Positions 47,155 to 58,350 of a stretch of 64,000 nucleotides of DNA are shown here, one piece after another. The position numbers were made by a program, and so were the translations under genes. How positions within the stretch are numbered: position 1 is the first letter of the stretch; the number at the start of each line of letters is the position of its first letter. The notes under the pieces are model-generated. The model had not been told where the DNA came from. It worked only from the letters and a program-made list of their open reading frames with translations, and did no database searches. This stretch comes from Pycnopodia helianthoides (lineage: Eukaryota; Echinodermata; Asteroidea; Forcipulatida; Asteriidae): NCBI GenBank assembly GCA_032158295.1, contig CM063263.1:12844974-12908973 (forward strand), written 5' to 3'.

Positions 47155-49661
47155 ATGGAGAGAGCGGTACGAGTGTTCGTCTTGCTCCTGTGCATAACGG
47201 TATCAATAAGGGCCAAGTTCTCTGATCAGCCGGACAGATGCTGCCCAGACGAATGTTGTAATGGTATCTTATTCGGTGGACTGACTGGAAATGGTAAGAC
47301 TTAAAAGTTGCTTGGAACGGGGCTGAAACAGGTGTTAAATACCCCTGGACCCTCCCCCCCCCCCCCCAACGTGTGCATTCCAAATGAATCTCCCAAAACC
47401 TGCATCTACCTTATTCAAGTGGGCAAACTTATCTTCGCCAAAATCGTCAACCGATTCAAAATCATAAATGCTTTTAGGCATTAGATAGATTTCAATCAAC
47501 TATGATGTTCTTATTGTCGTCATGAAACAACAAATGGTACGATTCTTGTGAGTTTAATGAAGCCAGAATATTTGCACAGTCACCTATAATATATAAAGTG
47601 TTTGCTTTCAGCACCCGAGTTTTTACCCAAGGATTGCAATGACATCAGAGAATTGGGCGGTGGAAAGGATGGTCTGTACACCATCTATCCTGCCTATGTC
47701 GACAGCTGTGAAGGAATCAGGGTATACTGTGATCAAGCGTCTGAAGGCGGCGGCTGGACGGTAATTATTTCAACTTTTATTCGATACAAAGTAATCGAGG
47801 TATTCGATACAAAGTAATCGAGGAAGAATCAAGTATTATACGGAAACAAGTATCGAATATCTCCATCTCTAATAGAGTCTTGTACAATGTGGAGTATATC
47901 ATGCTTTACGCCGGTGACCAAGGGAAATCTGTCCCCCAGAGATTCTGTCCCCCATAATGGCAAATTAACATGGGCTGAAGGAGGTTGATTCAAAAGAGGG
48001 CGCTATCAGAAGAAATTTAAATCACAGTTCGCCGTATGGGGAGGGGGGAAGAATCTACTGCCACACAGGACACACAGGACCCCTTTATGATTTTTTTTAC
48101 TTATCTTAGCTCTCTTATTGTTCCACATCACTCTGGTAGACCTGGGCTCCGCTCAAGTTTAGACACTACCTTACTCCATGTGCCCAGAACATAGAGCATA
48201 GCTGGTGACCATGCATTCCAGGCACATGCTCCTCAACTCTGGGATGGGCTTCCGAAGTTCATCCGCTGCTCCCCTTCCTTGGATACTTTTAAGACATCTC
48301 TGAAAACTCATCTCTTCGAACAATGACCAACATTTAACTGTATTGTTTTGTTAATTTTTTCTGGACTCTGTTCAGCGCTGTGAAACCATCTATTTTGATG
48401 AGTAAGAGCGCTCTATAAATATATTTATTGTATTGTATTGTACCACTGTCTAAATCCTAAGAAAAGTAGACAGAAATTCAGGCAAATTCAGGCAAACCAG
48501 TTATACCGAATCTCAAGATAACACTTGTAAATACTGTGCACGACAAAAGCGATGATTTGGGTCAAAATAATCAGCGAGTCCAAATAAATTTACACAAGAT
48601 TTGAGATTATTATTGGAGCCATAAGTGAGTACTATCCTAGCACAAAAAGTAGTTAAGCACAACAAAATTATGCCTACCAGAATAAGGTTACCGGCCAAAT
48701 TACCATGTCACATGTACAATTTGTGCCTGGTATCCTGCTGATTTCTACTCAGCAGAAAATTGTTGAGCAATATTTTCTGCTTAAGCATCTCTATGAAATT
48801 GGGCCCTGATTGTCTTCAAGAAAATAAATGATTTTTTTTTCTCCACAGGTGATCCAGCGGCGTATGAATGGTTGGGTGGACTTTGAGCGCGGATGGGAAG
48901 AGTACCGCAATGGATTCGGCTTCCTGACTGGAGAGTTTTGGCTCGGCCTCGATGTCATTCACCACATCTCAATCCAAGGCCCTTATGAACTCATCATCTT
49001 CATGGAGGATTGGAGATTCACTATAGTCAAGGCACACTATTGGAATTTCTGGCTTGGGGACGAGGCTGGAAACTACACGCTTCACGTCAAGAACTACGAC
49101 CCCGGAAGTGATGTTGGTAAGGACACAACCCTGTAATACAACCCCGGCACTCCTTCAACATGTCTTTAGTATACCTCAATGTTTTACGCTTGACCTATGT
49201 ATGGGTCATCGAACCTATAGTGTTTTGGTATACATCACTCTAAAAAAGCAATTTGGAAATGTATAAAATGTTACACCAACCTTTCGTTTTCCTTCCGCCC
49301 TCTGCACTACTCTATTAAACTCAGATCAATCTCACTCTGTCCCTCTCATTGTCTCTTCTCATTATTTGAGAGTCGAGTCTTATCATTCCATTTTCATATT
49401 TTCTCAGGTGATGGTCTCTCCCAGCACAACGGCATGCAATTCTCGACATTCGATCGAGACAACGATCGTTTCTTGGGGAACTGTGCCGTCGATTACACCG
49501 GGGCGTGGTGGTACAACAGCTGCCTGCAGTCCAACCTGAATGGTCGCTACTTACGCGGTAATTCTCCCGGTGCTTATGGTCAGGGAATCGTGTGGAACCC
49601 CTGGACTGGTTACACGTATTCCCTCAAGACTACCGTCATGATGATACGACCAAGAATTTAG
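47155..49661 (+). CDS. Secreted fibrinogen-related (FReD) protein B, complete, four exons
   Basis: Exons 47155-47293, 47612-47760, 48849-49116 and 49408-49661 give 269 residues; phases are 1-0-1, as in genes A and C. Exon 1 encodes a signal peptide (VRVFVLLLCITVSIRA) and a Cys-rich linker, RCCPDECCNG, that may form inter-chain disulfides. The FReD begins at PKDCNDIRELGGGKDGLYTI and contains GGGWT, EEYRNGFGFLTGEFWLG, a canonical Ca loop FDRDNDRFLGNCA and GAWWYNSCLQSNLNGRY. It ends at MMIRPRI with no tail. The conserved Ca loop suggests an active lectin, role in innate recognition inferred from the family. Intron 2 is full of repeats. AATAAA occurs at 50048 and 50054. Confidence 0.92.
47915..48050. 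repeat. Repeat shared, inverted, with 61367-61742
   Basis: Contains GAGATTCTGTCCCCCATAAT, AGCCCATGTT-type sequence and a CTTCAGCCC/GGGCTGAAGG block plus AAAGAGGGCGCTATCAGAA. All recur in reverse orientation in the element at 61.4-61.7 kb. Lies in intron 2 of FReD B. Confidence 0.6.
48140..48440 (+). pseudogene. 3' end of a non-LTR retrotransposon in FReD B intron 2
   Basis: The translation near 48228-48326 reads APQLWDGLPKFIRCSPSL then DTFKTSLKTHLFEQ and a stop, the standard C-terminus of CR1/L2/RTE-like LINE ORF2. A short 3' UTR with AGCGCTCTATAAA and a (TATTG)n tail follows. 5'-truncated, as usual for LINE insertions, and fairly recent because this frame is still open. Confidence 0.8.
48608..48809. 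mobile_element. MITE, GGGCCCAATTTCATAGAGCTG family, partial copy
   Basis: The right terminus CTCTATGAAATTGGGCCC is intact and the interior matches 21475-21672; the left terminus is lost. Lies ~40 bp before exon 3 of FReD B. Confidence 0.75.
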
Positions 49662-50047
49662 TCCGAGGTTTCAAACGGAGGCGCCATTTTGTTTTAACTG
49701 GTTCGCGGGTTTTCAGTAGTTGCAAAGCTGGTAAAAAAGACTGCGTGTTTTGTCATGTCTTCGCTGGTACTCATATGCGCACAATACACGATGACTGACA
49801 GAGCACCATGGAAGCAGCTTATAACAAAATGGCAGCAACTAATTGTTGAGCTGAATAATGGGAGGTGGGACATTGTCTTTTGTTAAACAGAACGAAGCCA
49901 CTTTCATTTGACATTAATTCAAATATAATCTGAGGCGTGTTTTATTTTATTTTTGAAGAAGATGTCGAATTTCAAAATGCCGGATTTGAAGAGAGTTTTC
50001 CTGTGTTTTGTATCAGTTAGAAAATTACGTAATTATTTTCAATCTTA

Positions 50048-50059
50048 AATAAAAATAAA
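50048..50059 (+). terminator. Double polyadenylation signal of FReD B
   Basis: Two adjacent AATAAA hexamers (50048 and 50054), ~390 bp after the stop codon of gene B. Further AATAAA-like sequences follow near 50205-50230. Confidence 0.55.
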
Positions 50060-52194
50060 ACGCCCTTGAAGTTACTACATAATTCCTTATAGTTTACATC
50101 TTTTACCGTGTTATTAATTATTCACCATTATTGGTTTTGTTCCATTCCGAAACTTATTGTTGAATTTATGTCAGGTATTGATGCTCTCTGCAAGTAAATT
50201 GTAAATAAATTTTATATTAAATAATAAAATGAAGCCAAGGGAGGGAAATTGTTTTAGAAAGTATAACTTTTGTTGGTTAGGTGCGTTTACATTTAAATAT
50301 TTGTTGAACAGTGATAACAAGTGATACATTAATGAATATTTTTTGTTAAAAATAAAACACTTTGTGCTGTTTTCAACCTTATATTTTAAACATCGATTCT
50401 AAATACAACTGTGAAATAAAATGAATAAATTCGATTGAAGTTATACAAATGAAATCTGAGTGATATTCAATGTGTTTTGTTTTGATTGATCATCTTCGCC
50501 ATAGGCCTTAAAACGTCAACACCAACAAATTTAAGTCGTGTCTATTTTTGTTTTGCTTAATAATTCAACGGATAGTGCTGGGTGAAAGTTTCAACTGTAG
50601 AAAATCATGAACAGATTTTGAGCTCTAAACTTAAGGTCAATATAATATTCAAAAAGTGACAATCATTAGTGTAGAACAAGTCAGTTCAAATGACTTTACG
50701 TCTTTTCAGATTCTTTTCTTTCTTTCTTTCTTTATTTATTGTGAACACATTAGTAATCTTGGGTCTTTATATTAGCTAAAATGAATCATTTTTACATTGT
50801 CATGAGCTCTTGGAAAAGGATGAATAATGTTTTACTATCACTTATAAAGGCTTGAGGGGTTAAAATTTACGTGACCTCCATTTATGACGAGTCTCGTAGG
50901 TAAAGATTGACTACTATCTGAAAAGAGCCATTTTTGTCTTTTGATGTGACCTAGTCGTCGATCTCTGTGTGACCTCAATCCTCTATGACTACAATAGTCT
51001 GGTAGGTCAAGTTTGAACTGCTTAACGCAAGAGACGTCAGGATACATGCGGTCAACCTAGACCAGGAATAGGAAGGGTCTAATAAACACCATCCGGGATT
51101 ATTGAAATTTAATTAGGAGAGACGTTGAGACTGTTTCATGAAAAAAGGTCAAACACAAATTACTTGCTATAAGAAAGTTGGCAAATGTTCCACATTTTTT
51201 GACTCATTGATCCCCTTTTCGGGAATTATGCAAATTAGAATGTGCACTCACCTACGCAGGGGCGTAACCAGACATTATCATGGGGGGCAAGCGGGGGCAA
51301 AGACATCGAACCATTCAATTGTGCATATTTTTGATCACATTGGGGTTAAGGGGGGAAAATGGTTCTGGGGGCGGGGGCTGCCGCACCACTGCCCCCCCCC
51401 CCCGTTACTCAACTTGAAGTGTATAAGCTCAGTTTTTGTAACCATCTTTTGTAGAATAATAATTCTTGTATCTGGGGCGTTATATTTTAATTCCCTTTAC
51501 ACTATACTAAGTGCGCATCCTCAATGATTTTGAATCATTTTGTTTAAATTGAAATTCAGAACTTTTGAAGGTACTTGAATTGATTTGTGTGTAGATCAAG
51601 TGATCATTTGACCGGTATATGGAATGTATACTCATTATAAGAAATTACAGGATCGTTATAAATAACTGTCACATGGTGTTATGCGTCATGACTTTGTTTC
51701 CGTTCAACTTGAAATCAATTACCGGTTGATCCTTGAAAGGGTCTTAAAGATAGAAGTCACACTAAAGGGACCATCAAGTGAAACTTCACGTTGATCAATT
51801 ATCGATTTTATTCAAGAAAATCCATCAATTTTGAGTTGTATAGAAAATGGTTGTTTCCAGTAAAAGCAGTGGCTGTATTATAAAGATTAATTCATGTCAA
51901 AAGACAACTTTCAGTTTGATTTTCAGAGGAAACTTTTGAGTTTTTGATCTACCCTTTCCTCTAAATGGGCACGTCTTAATACAGCTTGTGAGTCACCAGT
52001 TTAGTGGGTGTAACGGTGCCGGGAGCTGATGGGAAAGCATCTCAGCCGATTGTACTCTTACTCCCGTTCGTCGTAGCATCCCGAGTGATCCTCGTAAACT
52101 ACTCAGAAAGTGTTCATTTGTATTTCACCTGCTTAGTCTGATACTGTTAGAAAGTTGATATTGTTCCTATAAGTAACAGCAAGGAACAATAAAC
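50060..52194. other. Interval between FReD B and FReD C
   Basis: AT-rich, no gene seen. A TTTC run lies at 50717-50738. The phrase GGGGCGTAACCAGACATT with G-rich and C-rich runs near 51255-51405 looks like part of a dispersed repeat; a similar stretch occurs near 17339. Confidence 0.5.
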
Positions 52195-53923
52195 ATGTGG
52201 ATTGTTTGGTTGTTAGTGGTGCTTATGTGCGCTTTTCATACAATTTCACAAGCCCCCGGTGCGGGTCCTGGCAGCGGCCGTCCAGGTGGCGGCGGCCCCA
52301 GTCTCGGCGGCCCCGCGGTCGGTGGTCCGACTATCGGTAGTAAAGCCGATAAAACATGTTGCGGAGGAATATACAACGCAGCCGCTGGTGGATGTAAGTA
52401 ATCCAAATTTGTTTTCATGATTTGAAAATAATTTGTTTTCGGAACAGTACAGTGCTTCGGTGCAGCAAAATGATCTGATGCAGACACATTTTGAGTTAGT
52501 ATAGCATTATGTTACGATTCACTGAGTTTGAAAGATGGAAAGTTTGTTGAATGTGGTTCTTAAACTCTTTAATCGCATGCTGATGTCTAGGCAGAATCTA
52601 CTTTAATCGGTAAGTAGTCGTGATACCTAGTCAAAAGTCTATCGAGGTTTCGAAATCAAATTTATGTTATGTTTCTTTGTAACGTTTTAACTAGAATACA
52701 GCCTTTATAAATACTCGTTTGCAGTTATGGACTCCCCTTATACCGGTGTTTTTTTTATATAACGACTTTGTTCTTTTCTCACGTACAAAACAGCTCCCGT
52801 GCATATGCCGACTAATTGTCAAGACATCCGGGAACTTGGCGGTGGGCGTGACGGTATATACACCATTTTCCCAGCATTCTCTGAACGATGTAAACCAATC
52901 AGAGTGTTCTGTGATCAATCAATCCAAGGTGGAGGATGGACGGTAAGATACAAATCATTAATATTATCAGCATTCAGAAAAAACACTATCACAACATACC
53001 CTTAGTGGAAAGTTTTCTTTTCTCTGTGATTGAATAACCCTGGTACAAACACCACTGCAATGTCTGCTGCCACCAACGGACGCAATATCAACCAATAGTT
53101 TAAACAAGACATGTTTTATCTCTAGAGAGATCAGTACAGATTGTTGTAAATTCTGAAAGTGTAATCTCTCTTTAGCAACCTTGTTTATTTTTTGTTTTGT
53201 TTTATCATTTACGCGTAAGGTGATTCACCGTCGTGTCAATGGGCGCCTAGAATTCTTCCGGGACTGGGAATCCTACAGGAACGGGTTCGGTTACAACTCG
53301 GGAGAGATGTGGCTTGGGAACGAGGTGATTCACGCCATATCGGCACAGGCTCGTTACGAACTAATCGTTGTGTTAGAGGATTGGCTGTTTACCTTCGTCG
53401 AGGCTCATTACAGACATTTCTACGTAGGCAGTGAGATGACCAACTACACGTTACGAGTGGCTGGTTTCACAGGAGGTCCAGCAGGTAAATTCAAACTTTT
53501 CAGTCGCTTGGTGGCCATCAGCGAACTTCATGACGTCACAAAATTGCCCTTTCATAATTCAACATAAAATTCCCAACAGTGATTCTAAAACTAAGACGTA
53601 ACGATGGCTACATAAGCAACCAATTACTCGTTTTTATAATTATTTCTTGTTTTATTGTTTTTGTAGGTGACGCCCTCTCAGCCCACAATGGCCAGCAATT
53701 CTCGACCTTTGACAGTGACAATGACCTCTGGCATGGTAACTGTGCTCAAGAGTACACAGGAGCCTGGTGGTATTCTTCATGTCATAACTCCAATCTCAAT
53801 GGTCGATATTTGGGTGGTATTGTACCGGCAGGACAGAATGCTAAGGGTGTAGTCTGGTTCCCATTCCATGGGTATGGATACTCACTCAAGTCATCGGTGA
53901 TGATGATAAGACCTAGAATCTGA
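52195..53923 (+). CDS. Secreted fibrinogen-related (FReD) protein C, complete, four exons
   Basis: Exons 52195-52393, 52794-52942, 53220-53484 and 53667-53923 give 289 residues; phases are again 1-0-1. The signal peptide is MWIVWLLVVLMCAFHTISQA. A Gly/Pro-rich linker (residues ~20-50, GAGPGSGRPGGGG and similar) takes the place of a collagen arm but lacks regular Gly-X-Y, and is followed by CCGG. The FReD begins PTNCQDIRELGGGRDGIYTI and has GGGWT, ESYRNGFGYNSGEMWLG, an intact Ca loop FDSDNDLWHGNCA and GAWWYSSCHNSNLNGRY, ending MMIRPRI. It is closest to gene B. Probably a secreted pattern-recognition lectin. Confidence 0.93.
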
Positions 53924-55509
53924 TCAAACTTCGAAATAGTGTTGGGTATGAGTTGGTCGTATATATTATGAATACTTAAAGAGGACATTCTAAATCCGGG
54001 GGGGGGAACACACCTCGTTCAAACGTCGACTTGGGAAGGGGTTCACCAGGGTACAATACTCCGAATTTGAAATTATTCACTGGAAAAGAAACAGTATAAT
54101 TTCAACTGAGGATCACCACAACTTAGTGTTTTAATCTGCTGTAAACTATTCACGTCCTGTAATTGAAAGAGATTGACATAAAATGCAATTGGAGTTTGAC
54201 TTCTACTTTAGGCAGAAACGAGACTCTGTAGTTGTAAATATATCACCGCCATAGAAATAGAACTCAGAGAATGCTATGTGTGCTTATCAATGCATATCTG
54301 CTTTGAGGCAAGTCATGCGCGCTGCCATTTTAGCTGTATGGCAAATTCTGGCTAATCTGGTTAATTTTGCCATACATATGTCACATGGTTTGATACTCTG
54401 TGTTCAAAGCTGACATAGAGGGCGTGCACTGCAGACACAGACAACAATCGAGCTCAGCATTCTCTGTGTTCTATTTCTATGATCATCGCACAATGTAGCG
54501 GCCATTTTGGTCTGATATGTACAAGGTACCAGCCTATTTTCCTCAAGCCCCAGTTTGATGTGTATTTGTATGCACACAATTATCACATGGTAAAGTGTGG
54601 TAAAAGTTTGTTTTAAAGTTTGTATTGTTCGTTGATTGTAGTAATTATTTTAAATGTCTTATTGACGTTTCATCAGGTATCCTAACTACCGGTGTATAAC
54701 GACTTAATCTTGTAAAGTGTTTAAAAACTACTACATCCTAAATAGACTTGAAAAGAACTGCGTATACTTGTTGACCTGTAAAGGTTTTGCAAACTTAAAC
54801 AAAAAACGAAAACCCAAATTTCCCCTCAAGGTTTTTTTTTTAAATTCAGTGCAGATTAAATTAACATGAAAATGTTAAGAATTTGCGTGTACCTCACAAT
54901 GCTGCTCTGTGCCAAGACACGTGTGTGGTAGAGGCGCGCCCATTAATAGACCTTATGCATATGACGTCATTTGAGTAGGGCGCCCTCGGTTAGAGGTCAA
55001 AAGAAGGTGGCTCATTGGCCGATTCTTAGCGCCGAGCGTACAAGATGTATGTTTTTCATTGTTTCGTCATCATTTTACCTCTAAGATGGCGGCTGGATGA
55101 CGTCAACGCATAAGGTCTATTAAAAAAAATCGATGTTTTATTGATCCCTTGCATTGGCCGCCAGCGCTGAGGTCAAACGTGCGCGTGTGTACGCGCCATG
55201 CACATCTCTCAGCCAATTATAGGTCTCCATTGATCTCAGTGGGGGCGCTGTTTGAGTCTTGTGACGTCATATGCAAGGGGTCTATTGTAAAGCACAACAA
55301 ATTAAGAAGCCGTGGGAGCTATCAGACCCTTTATACAATGATAAGAATTGTAATTTTGTAAAAACATTTGATATTAAATATCTGAGGAATAACAAATAAA
55401 CTGCCATGACTCGCTGGCGCACTTGATTTTTAATCAGTCTAAAGTTATAAACTCAAAGAGAGCCTTCATTTAATTTAAAAAAAAACATTCCTTGCTTGCC
55501 AAGTGGATT
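53924..55509. other. Interval between FReD C and the transcobalamin-like gene
   Basis: The two genes are convergent here. Only the GACGTCA-containing MITE at 54943-55123 is recognised. A minus-strand AATAAA at ~55142 may serve the transcobalamin-like gene. Confidence 0.5.
54943..55123. mobile_element. TTAA-flanked MITE with TGACGTCA in both ends
   Basis: TTAATAGACCTTATGCATAT at the left and, reversed, TTAATAGACCTTATGCGTTG at the right, both followed by TGACGTCA. 181 bp, non-coding. Confidence 0.75.
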
Positions 55510-58173
55510 TTATATGTACATTGAAGGCATCAAAGTTGCCACCGCCATAACTGCATAAAGCAGAATGCTCAGTTGACCAGCAGAGGGCGCCCCAATATTC
55601 AGAGAGTTGTCTATGGCATCCAAGAGAGAGTTTTCTTGAAAACGGAACACGAAGTGATCTCCATCTTCGACATCTGTCATCGCAAGATCTACATGAAGCA
55701 AACACAAAATAAACTATACTAAAACGGGTGACATTTCATGACATTATTTACAGCATGTTTTACAAACAGATTGATCGGGAATTTTGTTAACTAAGTTTCT
55801 TTTGCAAACCTCCAAGGAAAAACCAAATTACCGAATGGTAGCATAACATTGCTTCCCGCGTCGTAACCAGTCCAAGTTCTGTTGTAGTCATTGGCCACTC
55901 CGTTCAATGCCGTCAGTGTGTTCATTTGCATATCAAGCACCGCCCTTTAAAAAAATAACACATAATTAGTATTCGAAAAAAGAGAGCAGTGCATTATCGT
56001 GATAGTACAACGGTGGTTTAAAAAATTAATAATAAAAATAATAAAGCCTCTTATACTCACTTGACATAAATTGGTAATTGCATATTTGCGTCCTGGAAAA
56101 GAGTAACCAACGTAGTGCCAGTGGGTTGGATCAAAATAGGCCTCTTACAGACTGGTTTGAAGTCATTGTCGATGATGTTTTCGTTTGAGATAGTCAGGAA
56201 TGCGACTTGATACATCAGTGGCATGGTTGGAGCAATCACAGATGGACCACCACATGGGCCTTTACATGTTAGAAAAATAGAAAGATACAAATATTTGTGT
56301 TAGTTTAAAAACTTGGTCTCTCTCGAGCAAAGTTGTAAGTGTACTTTTTGGGAAAACAAAAGATTAACCACCAAAAGGAGAGTTCATTGCTACTCCAGCT
56401 ACCGAAATGGTGCCATTAAACTTGACATAGTCCTTACCTGTGTAGTTTTGATCATGGCCACCAGATGTATTCACGTATTTCCATAGGTACGCGCTTTCGC
56501 TGACGATGTCGATAAAATCAACTCCTGAAAAAACAGAATCGAATATTTAACGCATGAATGAGACACATCTAACCATCGACATTTGGGTCAGCTTCCCTTT
56601 ACAATGTTCACAAGATCCGCCTGACTGGTCACAGAAACACTGTTCCTGCTGCCTGACGCCTATCGGTGCATTACAATAAACATTCATGCCTTGCAAATAC
56701 ATGTACACACAACCCTAACAAACTGTATACTGTTGAAAAAAGTACACACTTCTCTTTAATGTGAGATATATTTTGTCATGTTCCCCCACCCATATCTCTA
56801 GTAATGAGAGTACAAAGAAAGACACTATAAACGTCTTGTTCATCTACTGGTTTTTCTCGTTAGGCGCTAACAACGTTTGTGTGTACGGAAATCCCGTATA
56901 GTGAAGGGCAGGCCTATGGATTCCAGACGAGTGCAGCACGTGGATTTGTAAGAAAGTTTTTAAAAATGACCTTTTTTTGGTAATGATCTTGTTCCTACGA
57001 GAGGGTTAGAGTGTTCATTTAGGCTATTTTAAATCAGCCGTGGGCAAAGAGTATCAAAACCACGTGACATTAGATCAACCAATAGGAAATCTGAAATTAT
57101 GCAGCTAAAAATTACCGCTCCCACGAACTGCCTAAAAATTGTAGTACGCTCAGATAGCTTACCAACTGGTGTAGACATCTTCGTTGTGTTGTCAAAAAGT
57201 ATCCAATAAAATGGATCGTCCGAAGAAACCTCGTTGATTGACTCTATAAAGTGTCCGTACAGTGGATGGACAGGACCGATTGTAAACCTGTAGTTAATCG
57301 ATTACGATTTTTTTAAACAAAATACTTATTACAAGAAAGACTGGTCAGGCTTTAATATAAAATCATACAAAAAAAAGAGAAACAATAACATTGATAAGTT
57401 TACAAATACCTTGATTCGATTACTGTATATAAGTTTACATTGATATGTTGTGGGTGCACTGTTTGTTGTGTTATGGCATTTACTCATGGGTGTTTGTTTC
57501 CCCCTTGTTATTTTCTTGAATTTCATTCTTTGTTTTTGCTTTCTCTTTTGGATCTGGAGCAGTCTTGGTTTTGTTTTTGCTTACTTGAAATTACTTCCTT
57601 GTTGTTGGCTAGCAGCAAGCATTCCTTGATATAAAGTTGCGTTAACTGGTACGCTGTACTGCATCCCACATAGTGGAGCCACGTCGATGACACCATCGAC
57701 AGAGAGGGAAGAGTTTACCAGCTGAACATTCTCCATTCCTGACGTCATATCCGCCATGGGGCAATGGTCATTGTCATGGTCAGCTTGGACAGCTACAAAA
57801 TAAGAATCAACAGGAACGTCATGCTGATTTGGTTCTCTATACTTTTTTCGCTTTCGCATGTGAGGACAATCAAATTCTAAAAACCAAGTTTCATTTTACT
57901 CAGATCACTTTTGTTATATTAAAGTGTGGTTCTTAAAATGTAGGCCTATGTATATTTAATGCATCTAAGCATAGTGTTAAGTTTTGAATATCAACAATCT
58001 CTTTTTGGAAGAAGTATAGGTAGGCTGGAAATGGTGGATAAAATTACTTGTAGTTAATTGTTTTCTGTTGAAAGATAATTGACTAGCGATGCCCTACACT
58101 TACCTAAGATAGCTGCACACGTAAGAGCAAACACTATCATCATCACCTTGGCATGTGGTTGAAGAATTCCCAT
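55510..58173 (-). CDS. Secreted, probably GPI-anchored protein with transcobalamin-like (DUF4430-like) domain(s)
   Basis: Seven exons: 58104-58173 (ATG at 58173), 57585-57792, 57163-57287, 56438-56524, 56061-56259, 55832-55944 and 55510-55688. All junctions are GT-AG and frame-consistent, giving 326 residues. A signal peptide is present (KVMMIVFALTCAAILG). Residues ~70-165 resemble the C-terminal beta domain of intrinsic factor/transcobalamin: LYQGMLAASQQQG, then KFTIGP, YGHFIESINEVSSDDPFYW and PVGVDFIDI. A second, weaker repeat follows (LVTLFQDANMQLP, TALNGVANDYNRTW, VEDGDHFVFRF). The C-terminus is SAG plus a hydrophobic 20-mer, typical of GPI attachment. Six N-glycosylation sites and four Cys (plus signal Cys) are visible. 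The helical barrel of true B12 carriers is absent. Cobalamin binding is not established. Confidence 0.82.
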
Positions 58174-58320
58174 CGTGATACACTGATAACGATTTCACTA
58201 ATCAAACTGATTAAATTGATCAGAGATCAAGTTGTAACTATATTCACCAGAAGTAGTCAGCGACAGCTCTGCTTACAATTTACGTGCTGAAGCGAAGTGA
58301 TCAATATAATATGTGTGGTG

Positions 58321-58329
58321 TTTTTATAG
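58321..58329 (-). promoter_or_regulatory. TATA box of the transcobalamin-like gene
   Basis: CCTATAAAAACACC on the minus strand, ~150 bp upstream of the ATG at 58173. A start site ~30 bp downstream would leave a 5' UTR of about 120 nt without an intron. Confidence 0.6.
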
Positions 58330-58350
58330 GCCTAGTGCTTTCACCTTCCA

